Source: Temnothorax longispinosus
Lineage: Eukaryota; Arthropoda; Insecta; Hymenoptera; Formicidae
Length of the DNA: 64,000 nt
Direction of reading: 5' to 3'
NCBI RefSeq assembly: GCF_030848805.1
Contig: NC_092366.1
Span: forward strand, 6,067,224 to 6,131,223
Shown here in pieces: positions 27,501 to 39,600 of this stretch. Numbering within the stretch: position 1 is the first letter of the stretch; each line of letters begins with the position of its first letter. Below the pieces are notes generated by a model. The model did no database searches, was not told the DNA's origin, and saw only the letters and a list, made by a program, of their open reading frames with translations. A program made the position numbers and the translations under genes.

Positions 27501-30500
27501 ATTTCCCCGAGATTTCTTTTTTTTTTCTCTCTCTCTCTCTCTCTCTTTCTCTTTCTCTGCCCCGTCCACCCAACTCCCCTGGAATTATACCTCTGACATT
27601 ACTTTGAAGATCCGTACCATTTTCCTTTTAATTGCACTCCCACGTATAATAAAAGCGTTACAGCCGTGCTGCCGCGCGCATATCGAAAATTCATTTCGGT
27701 AAAATCAAATCGGTTTTTTAATAATTTCCCTCCTTTTTAGGGGTCTTCGCAATTTCGCGAGAATTGAAACAGCTCGACCGCGACCGAGCGATATCTCTCG
27801 AATTCGAGCGCGACGAAAACGAATGCATTTTAATCTGGGAACAACGGCAGGATGATTCGTATGGCTTTGTGTGCATGTGTGTATGCGTGTGTATGTGTCA
27901 ATGTATGTGTGAGTAACGCGCGTTGCCCTTTCTACATTTTTATCTTTTTCCCGGCTTACCATCACGTAATGCCTCTGTATCTCTATTTTTTCACTGGCCA
28001 GTTTCTCGCACTCCAATTTAAGGCTGTGTAAGAAGAACAAGAACAGAGCATTAATATCCACCGGCCCTCGAAATCGTCGGTGCCATTGTCCCTCCGCTCG
28101 TCGTTCTTCGTCGCGACATTAAGTTAAAAACGCGCCGTATAACGCGCGCCATATATCGCGAACGAGAGAAAATAAAAGGTCGGTACAACTGTAAAAGCTT
28201 CAACGATAACGAACGGAGTAAAGACGGTTTATATCGATCTCGCCATCGAGTTCAGCACGGAAACGCAATGATAAATTTGACATTTCTCGTACAACTAAAT
28301 TTTCTTTCTCTTTTGTGTTTTTCAAGGAGGAAATCCAGAAGTCGCGTAACGGGACGCAAGAAGCAATTTGACTCGGTTCGAGGAAATGATAGAATGCATG
28401 CGGTAATTCCGACGCGGCGTTTAATATTCGTGAAAGGCGAATCCACGCTATATGTTGCGCGGCGTAATCTCACCTATAAGGCGATAAATTAGCACGGTAT
28501 TAACGATCACGCTCGGGCGAGCGGCAACTCTCGTTACGCAAACGGCAATACTCGTACAGTCAGAAAGTCGATTAATTATTTCAGATTGACGCCGTGCCAA
28601 CGATTTACGGGACGATTTATCGAGAATCACGTTGCGCGCTTGAATGCGCGCGCGCCTACTAACACGTGGCCGAGATAGCACTCCGTTTCACGCGGCCGGA
28701 TGCATTTTTGCTTTTCCGCGATTAATATCTCAATCCGCGGAATTTATGAATGTTGTTCTAAACGCGCGATAGCTATTCGCCCAAACGTGCCCGGTGTCGT
28801 CGTCCCGTTGTAATTATTGTAATTATTTTTCTTTTATTGTCAGCACTTTGTACATTTAACTTTCAAGAAAAAAAAAAGGAAAAGGGAAAGGACGATGCCG
28901 ATGCTCTTTCAACGACCCCGGAACGCGGTGAATTAAACATATCAATGAATAGGGACGCAAATCCAACGATCAAAGAAACCAGTCACGCGCCAGCGAGCTT
29001 TTCGCTTCCGAACCCGCCAAAAAGCGCGACCCGCGATCTCGGAGAAAACCCTTTTCTGCGATCGCAGACACGTGCACCGCGCACACAGGCGCGCCATCCA
29101 AATGGGGTCTTCGCTCCTTCTCCAGACCGTGCGCATACTTCGGTGTGCACCATTTCCGGTCGGACAAACAATTATCTGCCCACGTCCGTACATCAGTTCG
29201 TGCGTTTCGCGTGCGCGCCCACGTGGTATTTGCACGAGCGCTTAATGGATACGGCCCTGCGGTGTCCACGGACGCGAATGTTTACTCCGTTCGACAAACT
29301 ACTGACCGCTGAATTAAGTTTACATCACGCTCAACTATCCGCGAGAAAATATGTATTTTCGCCGAGGAAATGGGAATCCGACAATTTTTCTTAAAAAAAA
29401 AAAAAAAAAAAAAAAACGTCGATAAAATCGCGTAAAAGCTTTGGGACAAGTTGTATGAATATCAACTTCCTAGGTACTCTACTGTTACTTCAGTAACAAG
29501 AATAAAAAAATACGTGTCGTTAATTCAAAGAAAAAAAAAAGTTATAAATATTAATGTCTGTGACAGACAACGAAGATGTACGTTTACAGTCGCGTGATTA
29601 ATACAAATTGCCAGGATTGTCGGAAACAATACTTGTGACAAATTGGCCGTGTCTTTATTCATATTGAATAAAGCCCGTACATCTTCGATTGACTGCAATC
29701 GACAAGGACAAGTTTGTAAATACGAAAAGAAGGATACCTGTGATATTGGGCTTGTAAAAAGTTGAACTCCTCTTTTATACGATCGCAGGACTCGCCGACC
29801 GAAAATTTGAACGGCTGCCCAGGCTGCGGTGGACCCTGCAACACAAAAAAAACACCATTAAATGTATCAATGTGCCTTAATCCCTTAACGCCATTAAAGC
29901 CCTTAAGACCTTGAGATTTATTCGAGGAACTCCGCCAACTCGCAGGTAACTTGAAATCGATACACAGAGTTGGACAAAAAATGTTGCTACTTTGAGATGT
30001 ACACTCCGCAAAAAATCCGCAAGAAAGACCGTGCCACGCCTCGTTAATTAATGCTTTTCTTCAATTTTAAAGTACATCTATCTTTCATGTCTATATGTAA
30101 CTGCTCTATTTCTTTTACCGTAAAAACTAATGTCAAATTTTGATGACTCTTCCATCAGACTTTCTAGATTACCACAAATGAAATTACCGGCGTAATAATC
30201 TTCGAGTACATTTCGAACTGTTCAAACTGTTCTGTAACTGTTCTGTAACTTCGACGCATAATCATAACAATATAAACCGGCTTAAAGTTTAATTGGTTTA
30301 TTAATTCTATTATATGTATCTTATCTTGATTCAGGTTTCATCCTAGCATCGCGTTATACATGCGAAGTACAATGTAATAAATACCGGATAACACGCTAAA
30401 CTTATTATAGATAGTTTCTCATCTAAAAAAGGAAAATTTCGCTCTATTATTATTCGGTCGAAAGTGATCACTATTATGCTTCAAGCTTAAGAGTCAAACT

Positions 30501-32812
30501 TATAATCGCCATAATATAACTGCCAGAATAGAAACAACTTTAGTAATAATTTAAACCAGTATATCACGTCAAGAACGATCCTTAATTTGATTTATATAAC
30601 TTAATTATATTTATATTTATGCCAATTATAATTATATTTATCCCAATTAATTAGATATTTCAGGATACGCTACTTTTTTGTCGCGGGGCATGTGCCGTAG
30701 TAAAATCTGAGTGACTTTGGTGGTTGCTGTATCAGCGCGCGTCCACAAGCGTAAAAGCCACATTATTGCCGGTAGTACCAGTGCTACCCGCCTCCGTATA
30801 CCTGTTGGTAATAACGTTACGAGCGTGTTATCGATCGTTTTGCACGTCGTGCCCCGCAAAACGGATACGCCACTATGGCCTCGTAAAAGCCGGAATATAG
30901 TTCCCTCTCCCTTTCTCTCTTTTCCCTCCGTCCGGTCGTTCTCTCGCATCGTGCGATCTCTAGTCTACTCCGCGCCGAGGAATGCCGCTCCGGAATCGCG
31001 ACGTTTCGTGCGGGAGCGCGAGCGGGAGGTCGCTAACGATTCGCCGGCGATCGCGATCGCGTAATGAAAATCGTGCCAAAACTCGTAAAATAAAGATCAA
31101 CTTTCGGTCGCGTTTGCCGCGCTAATGAGTCACACGTGTGATACCGGGCCCGGGGGGGTCTACTATATACATATAATATATAATACCACAAACAGTACGG
31201 ACGTTCAGAAAACGCTAAGTACTTCCTTGTTTGTGATTTATTAATTTTTAATCTCATTTTTAAAAATCGTTTGTTATTGTCTCGTTAGGATTTCTTTTAC
31301 TTTTTACAACATGCTTTTAAATTGTATAATATTTTACTGTGATAAGTGATAAGCGAGTAATATTTCAAAGGAAAATTCGATCTCACGTAAATCGATATAC
31401 CTTAACGTAGTTCTCGGAAAGCCTCGTAGCTGCGAGTAGTCACCGCAGCGTGTTTTATTAATTTTTACGGCTTCGCAAAGGGCTTCTCCCCGACGCATTA
31501 TCGCACATGTATATTCGAATTACGCCGAGGATTTGCGCGCCAGGTGTGCAATATCTTTAAACGGCTCAAGCTCGACGGAATCATACCAGACAACACCGTG
31601 TATCTCGCTCGCTTGCTTGTTATCTACGAACGTATATACACATCCAGAAACACATATACGTACGCGTATATACGCTCATCTTTCGCAAGTGACTTTTAAA
31701 TGCGACGTAATGCGAGTAGATTCTCTCATCTATCTTATTAAAGGACGGAAGAGTAGAGTTAATGCAAATTGGCAAACAGCTGATCGCAATGGAATCGCTG
31801 ATCCGATTTGTATGCGACAAGTCACGATGGTCAATCCAATTAATTTATCAGCTTTCGCCCGTGGGACAAAATAGCAGACGTCAGAATAAAATGTAAGTGC
31901 TTGGTATTTTCCGGTAGTTCCGTTTATCAGCTCCGTCAATAGATCGATATGAATTAAGAATATCAGTCTGTCGAGATACGGACACCACTCGTAAAACAGA
32001 TTTATATCGCCGCGTGCATAATTTATTGTAAATTATTTGTACTGATATAGCCAAAAAAAACACATCTACATACCTAATACATATGGAAATGTCGAAAGTA
32101 ATAGTATGTAATTTATCTGATATGATAAACACACAACAGCATCTTGCCGATATTTTCTTGAAATATTCACATCGTTTTAATGTTCAACGAACGGAATGAC
32201 GATATAGTGATGGCCTTTCGCATCGATGAGCGAGACGGAAAAGCAACACACCCGCCGAGCGACACGGTTAGCGTCCGTCGAAAAGCGAAGCGCGCGAATT
32301 ATGTCGTTTCGACGAATAATAATGAGAGAACGTAGCCGTCGCGCACGTCAATCAGTGTCCTTTACGTGCCGCGGCCGATTTAATTATCCGATAGCCTCCT
32401 CTCTCCCGCATCATCATTCGGGTTCCCTCTTTCCACGCCGCGCCGCGCCGCGCTTTTTATTCCGCGCGATCGAGAGCCATCGGCAATACAGCGTGCGCGC
32501 GTTCGCGCCGGCGGTATTCAAATAGCGCGTTATCGGTCCGACAACCCCGTGAAAACGATAGCCGGGGCCGGATAACGACGAACAAGAATTGGCATTAAAG
32601 CGCAACGATCGGCACGATCGCGCTTTTATTGGTTTTCGAGTCTCGCGCGACATTTAATACATCCCGGCAGATACCGGATTACCGTTTTGCAGTATATTAT
32701 CGCGGACAACTCAATGGAGCGAGGAGGCCGCTCAATGGACGTTCGTTAAAGCCGACTATGGGGCGACATCGTCGTTTACGGTCACCCTGTCTCTTCGGCC
32801 GTCAAAGAGGAA

Positions 32813-32857
<45 letters not shown>

Positions 32858-35469
32858 GGGAAGAGAGGAGACGACAAGTCGGCCACGCTGTGTTACGTCC
32901 TAACGTTAACAGCAACTGGACCAATCAGTTGCGTTTGCAGCCACTCAAGTACGCTTAAGTGGCGCGTATCACTGCGTCTAATTACGTTAGCTCCATCGAT
33001 CCCGCCGTCCGTCATCCACTAGATGCCTGATTATCGGCACGTATTATCGGACAGGTTAACTGCTCTCTACGATGTCCCCGTCTGTGATCAAGCCCGTAAC
33101 CAAACACAAGGCACGCGCGCGCTCAAGTGCCAAGAACATTTGCTCATCTCGAGCTACGGTAAACGGGCATTGTGCTCGCATTAGGGTCGCAACTAAAACG
33201 GAAATGCTGTATATATTACGCTCCGAATATTTTAAATTTATTCTCGCGTTCTCCAGTTACATAATATAATTAAAGATTTTAGATTTATTTCGATTTACCA
33301 ACTCGTTAAAAGACTTAACTTCAAAGCTATTATTACAGATTTCACTGTAACTCGTTTCTTTTGCAAATAAATAATAAGAGTTTTTAACCAGTGTCTTTTC
33401 TAACTTAATATTCGAGAGAAACAGCTGCCTGTATCAATCGAAGCACCTGATATACCGTGCTAATCAAAGAGACGGTAGTTTCGAGAGTTGGTGGCCGTGC
33501 GCACTCGTCCGCTTTACTTAGAGACTCTCGTGAGAAACTCGCTAAACCATGGTGGGATTACGCGAAAGGACGACGCAAACAGGGAGAACGGCCGGGAAGA
33601 GCTTCGAGAGGGTCGGCGGTTTTCGCCCCACCGCAAAACCACCGACTCGTGGCGCGGATTCCAAAACCACCCGACGACCAGAACCGACCGCGTTCGCCCT
33701 ATAAGCGAACCTCTCTCTACCACCTTCCGTTATTCCGTTATTCCGTAGAGAGCCGCTGGTCGCGAAATATCATCGAAATATCGCGCACGGTGGAGAGAGT
33801 AGGGAAAAACATGATTTATCTTATAACGGTTTAAGCACCGTACAATCGGAATTCCTTGAACAGCCGTAATATCGCGCACGAAATGACCACGATCGACGGT
33901 AATGAGGTTAAGTTACGTAATTTCTACAATTTTCGCGGAAAATTAGGCGAAAAACAATACAGAAATCGATGTTGGGTGTATAACAAACTGATTGTCGAAC
34001 AAACGAACTCAAGCAAACCCAAGCACGATCGAATACCGAAATTATGCAACGCGATAACAATTCCCTTAATATCGCCAGACAATACGCTTCAAGATTTGCA
34101 TGAGGTGTAGAGAGAAAGAGAGGGGGGAAGGGGGAAACCGAGAGAGAGAGAGAGAGACAGGTGTACGAGCGGTTGTATCTTATTGATCATTATGATTATT
34201 CCCCGTAGCAGACTGCGAATTCATCCCGAGACTGCGGGGCACGACCGCTATTTGCATAAGCAATGCATTTTGATTCGTAGACCCACATTGTACTCGGCAC
34301 ACGGGGAATGACATAAATAATGCATAGAATAATGATAGCGCGCGCGGCGCGCGAAAGCGAGTCTCTCTATCGCGAAACGAAACGAGACGAGACGAGACGA
34401 GACGAGACGAGACGATTCTCGCGCTCGTAATTCTTCGGTATGCTGAAATTGCGGTGCGCCGCCACCGGCGCATGCATTTTGTTCTACTCTCGTTAACCAT
34501 TACCGGCGCGTTATATCCAGCTTTCTCGCGGTGTGATTCGCGCGATCTTCGTGCACACGTTACGGTAGATCCCACCACGGTGCATCGTTCCGCGTGAAAA
34601 AGCGCAAATAGACATATCTGAAATAAATAAACGGAACAATGAAGCCGAAGGCTTCTTTAATATCAGAAAACGGGAATATTAAGATCCGAGAGGTCTCAAG
34701 AGGCGAGCACATCTGCTGTAACGCATTGAGGCTCTTATACAGTTAACGTATAATCATATCGTATAATTTGCCAGGCCATTTACTTAAATTTCTTTCGCGA
34801 GAGGTAACGAGCAGAGTTAGCGTATGTAGAACGGCTTTAAAACCATCGTGTCAAAACGTTATTTCACGGAAGAAGGTGGTAACGGTGTCGGCGCCTATCC
34901 TCCAACAGTGCGTCCACAAAATATTCTTTTATGTGCGTCAATTCGCTCATAACTACGATGTATCTATAACATAACTCACGATGACGTGAAAGGAGCTGAA
35001 AACACCTGACGCGTGTACGCACGATTCTCCGTGCCGGTCCCGAGTCCCGACACAGGCAGGCCAGGCCACGCATTCGAGCAGATCGCTCGATAAGAGGCGA
35101 CCGCGCGGCAGTTTAACCCGTCGAGCAATTAAGGCGATACGATCGACGCTCTCGTAAAATAACGTCACACTGGCACGCCGCTGGATACATGAATAAATGC
35201 TACCCTCTGTCTCTCGTCTCATATCTATACGTAGTCTCTTCGTTCGTCTCTCTGGTCCCTCTCTTTCTTTCTCTACCTCTCTCGAGCCCGAATGTATTTA
35301 CACGAATGCTTTGCATGGCATCTCGCATACACACGACGCGGTAACTACGATTACGACGACGACCAGCTGTGCGCGCCAGAGATCGCTGCGCAGAAGACTT
35401 AACTTAATAACACGCGGACGCTGACGTTTATAGACTCCGTTTCGCCGTTGGCGAATGTAAAGTGACTGT

Positions 35470-35506
<37 letters not shown>

Positions 35507-36079
35507 GTTGATATTCCCTTACATCGGTATTATGCAGGAAATCGTGTTACACGTTTCAACAAAACAAACGAATAAAGTGTGCAAAAATGTAGAAAATAAA
35601 TCGCAAAATTACTGCATCCATGCAGCGATAAATTTATAATGATATAAGAGAATATGCCCCAAACACACCGCGGTACGTTCTTCGGAACTCCGGCAGTAGT
35701 GATTCAATGGGCGTGCACACAGAAGTCAAAAGGTTAAGAACGTTGTTATACCATATACTTTCGCGGATACTACGTCGCGCGCCGTAAAAAGAAAATGTCA
35801 GACGTGACAGGTTCGAGGTGAAACACGAGATAACAGACGGACGAGAGAACGAGGAAAAAGAGCGTATAAAAAAACCGGTAGGAATAAAGATTAAGCGAAC
35901 AGAAGCCGCGGACAAACAAAGAGCCGAGAGCTATGATTCGGCCGTTCCGAGTAGACCAGGTAATTACTGGTTGAATCTGGAAGAGAGAAAGAGAGATTTC
36001 GTGTCTTTTCTTCCTCCGCATTTCCTACCCTCGACCATGGATCTCGATCTCGTTGAAAGAGAGAGAGGGAGAGGGGAGA

Positions 36080-36122
<43 letters not shown>

Positions 36123-36611
36123 AAAAACTACGACGATAGATAAAAGCGCGACGAGAAAACTCCGTCGAACTGCGCGAATGAGCCGCGCGTGGTACTTTAA
36201 CGGCACAAAGGGAGCTTAAATATCGGCCAACTGTCGTGGCTCGCTACCGTCGTCTCTCCCAACTCTCTGGAACGACCATTCACTCTCCTCGTTCTCCTAT
36301 CTCTTCGTCTCCCTTTCACCGTCTGGTACGCTTGGTTGCCGGTGGAAGCGAGAGCAGAGGGCATCGACAAAAGCGACGGTGTTACAAAAGCTCTGGCGAT
36401 AATAGGAAGCACGGCGGGAGCCACCCTGGCAGTTCGGTCACCTAATCTGTTACAGTCATAAACCCCGTTCTCACCCTCTCGTCTCTACCCCCTGCCTGCT
36501 TGCCTGCCTGCCGTTCACGGTGACGCCCTTTTACGAGCTGCTCCTCCCGGCGCGGCGGAGCAGCTCACCCTTACGTGAAACGCTCTCGTCACTCTCTTCC
36601 TCTCTCTCTCT

Positions 36612-36650
<39 letters not shown>

Positions 36651-39600
36651 ATTTTTTTATAAAGTGATTCTATCAGCGCCTGCAGAACATTCGTTCAACA
36701 TCGTCAACGGGGACAGTTATCTCACGGCACGCATGCGAAAATGTGAAGACAATGAATAAACGCTGCGAATTTAATATCGCGCATCTTCTCTGGAAACTTT
36801 TAATAACCACTTTACGATCGTCGAATGATGGTCTTTTCTTTCTCTCGATGACATCGCGCCTTTCGCAGCATCAACGGTCCTTGAGGGCGTCGCGCGATAT
36901 TCAATGGGGAATCTGTAACACGAGGGTCGTCTCCCTCGGGATTAAGGGGAGAGATCGAGGGAATATGTTATAATTACCGCCAAACTGAACGCTAGAGCGG
37001 GAGTCAGGAACGAAAAGGAGGGGCTGATGGGATCGTACCGTACCTGCCTACCGACCTCTCTTGCTTTCGACACTCGCGACAATGTCGTCCCTTTCGATCT
37101 CCTGGGGCTGATACCGCTCTTACCCTCCCCCTTCTCCCCTTCGTCTTTTTTACGACGCGCCGCGCATCACGGCGTAGCCAGTAACGTCAAAATGAAATTT
37201 CTAAGGACGAGGACAGCCACCACTCTCTTACCACTCCCTTTCACGATAATCTCGTTATCCACGCCGACAACCGGGAGAATGGAAGGCGGAGGGTGAAGGA
37301 CGAGCGGCACCCCTTGTTGTTGTCTGCCTCCCCCTCGTGCGACGAGGGAGTGTGCATCGAGGCAATGAAATCCGAGCACGCGGCCACATCTCTCGAGAGC
37401 ATCTAAATTGCGATTCTAATCGGCGCCGCTCTCGTGAGCGTCCCCGACCATCCGTTTTGCGGATCATAAATGCACGATCGCGCTGAGTCATAACGCGCGC
37501 CGTCGGGCGAATTGAAAATGACAGTCGATTGTTCCCGGTGAAAATGAGAAGATAAAACGTTTCGTGAAGAATGCGAAGATTGCAGAAAAAAATATGTAGA
37601 TAAAAGGAGAATTTTTATGATAAGGGGTATACGTTCTAGGAAATCGGAGAGAAAGACATAAGAATACTATTACATATTGTACGATCGTAAGAAATACGAA
37701 GAATATCTTTTTATTCGTTCGAAACGACCATGAAACGGGCCAATCACGAGCTAACTGCATTTGATTCCATGTACTCCAAACTTCTGTTTTCGTATTAGTT
37801 GTTTTTCTGCCAATATAGCTCGGTGAAGAGAGAGACAGGGAGATGACCGTCGCGGGACTCGTTTCCTCGCTCCGGCGATCGAGTATGAGCTGAAAAACGA
37901 AACAAACGCGAAGCGGTTTGGATGGGGAGGAGAAAAGAATGTCTCCCTCGTGTCTCCGGGTTGTCAAGCCATTATCGAAGCTATCGCTCGACGGTCGACC
38001 GGGCGTTTTTAAGAGTGCCAGCCTTTATCTGGCGAACAAGCTACAGCTAATGTAGATCCCGACTGCGACCCGACTTTATCCTTCTATTTTATCTGTGACA
38101 TACCCGAAATAGAACTCTTTACGGAACCACTTCTCCTATTTCTTAGCGCCTCGTGTATCGAAAAAAAAAACCGTTACTCTTTTAGCGGCGGGACTAAAGA
38201 ACAATTTTTACGTCTACTGTTCTTGTCTGAGAAATACCAACGACATTACGCTGACGGTATTATCTCAATTATGTAAAATACGAGAAGTCGTAGTGGGTAT
38301 AAGAGATGTTAAGCGGAGAAAGTGAGAAGCAAAGAGCGCGCGGGAGAGCGACAAGAGAAAAAAAAAAGGAAAAGACGGAAAGATGGTAGCCACGGACGAG
38401 CTCGAGACGGTAGTATACGGTAGCCAGCGTGTATATCATTAACCTCATCCTCGTTTTTCGTCTTCCCCCTCGCGCGCACAGCCATGCACCACAACCGCCC
38501 ACCCCACCTCCGTGACAAGCACGGGTCTCAACGGTCCGATGAAACAGGAATGCACCGTCTCGTTCTCTCGCCCGCGTCGCGTCACGCACCCCGCATCGCT
38601 CTTTCTTTCTCTCTCTCTGTCTCTTCCATCCGCGCGTGTATATATGTGTATTCTCTCCCGTTCCACCCAATATGTCTTCTTTCTCCGTCCATGCCGCGCG
38701 ATACTCGTCCCGACCCGCACACCATCTCACTTCCAGATGACTCCGACCCAGCGCGGCACAAACGAGTAATTAACTATCTCCGTGTGGGACACGTGTTCCC
38801 ATCGTGTTTTCCTCTCCTCCTTCCGTTCATTTCTCCCTCCCCTTCTCCGCCGCCTCCTCCTTCTCCCGACTATGTCTCCTGCTGCCTTCCACCTCGCTCC
38901 ACTGACTCTCCGTGTTTGCACACACTCTCTTATGTTAATTCGGCTTAACGCCCAGAAGCCCTCGAGGGGTCGAGAAGCGCCTTGCCTCGCCTCGCCGAAA
39001 AATTACGGGCGATCACGAAGAGGGAGCCCACGACGATCGGGGTGGTCACGGACGATCTCGTAGAAAATAATAGGGATGTTCGTCCACTCGTGTGTTACGT
39101 GACAGGGGAGAAGATACGGGAAGAAACGTAAGGGTCGTTCGATCGTTCGTAGGGTCCCCACCACCATTATTCATTGTACACTCGACGCGATTCACGTCTC
39201 TTTATACGAGCTTCGCGTTAACGTTCCTGAAAATGGTACTGCTAATCTTCCGCCATTCTCGTGAAACCAAGCGTCTCGACAAACATCGAAGCTAGTTCGT
39301 TTCAATTATGAACTCCCAGGGGTTGCGAACAATACTCGATAAGTCCTCGACTTTTTCCGGTAAAGTCTTCTCGCGACCGTTTGTAATTTTGCGGATTTGT
39401 TCAGGTTTGTAACAGAAGTGGATCCTCGCCATTTACCATTCGGTATAGTTCGCATTTCGGAAAAGCATCGTGTCGACAGTGAGAGGAAGAGAGAGAGAGA
39501 TAAGCTAAGAGAAACGCGCTTGCTAATAAACTCGATTATTCCAACGTAATCCGTAGCGACCGTAGCGAACGTCTAATGACCAGGTAGTAGTACCCGGCCT

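Larger units (their letters stand above)
26167..27959 (-). other. gro: groucho intron between alternative exons 3a and 3b
   Basis: 1,793 nt, so it is too long for steric exclusion of adjacent splice sites to explain exclusive use. It holds a (GT)n run at 26640-26662 and a CT array at 27523-27545. These could pair with GA or CA tracts elsewhere in the pre-mRNA, but no specific pairing could be shown by eye. Confidence 0.7.

Noticed and set aside
29654..29737. Exon 2 read-through with AATAAA overlapping its stop
   Set aside because: It would yield only about 80 residues with half a Q helix. There is no family precedent, and the hexamer lies in AT-rich intron, so chance is likely.
29980..30040. 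Tc1-like terminal repeat (agttggacaaaaaatgttgc)
   Set aside because: No matching inverted copy or transposase fragment was found nearby.
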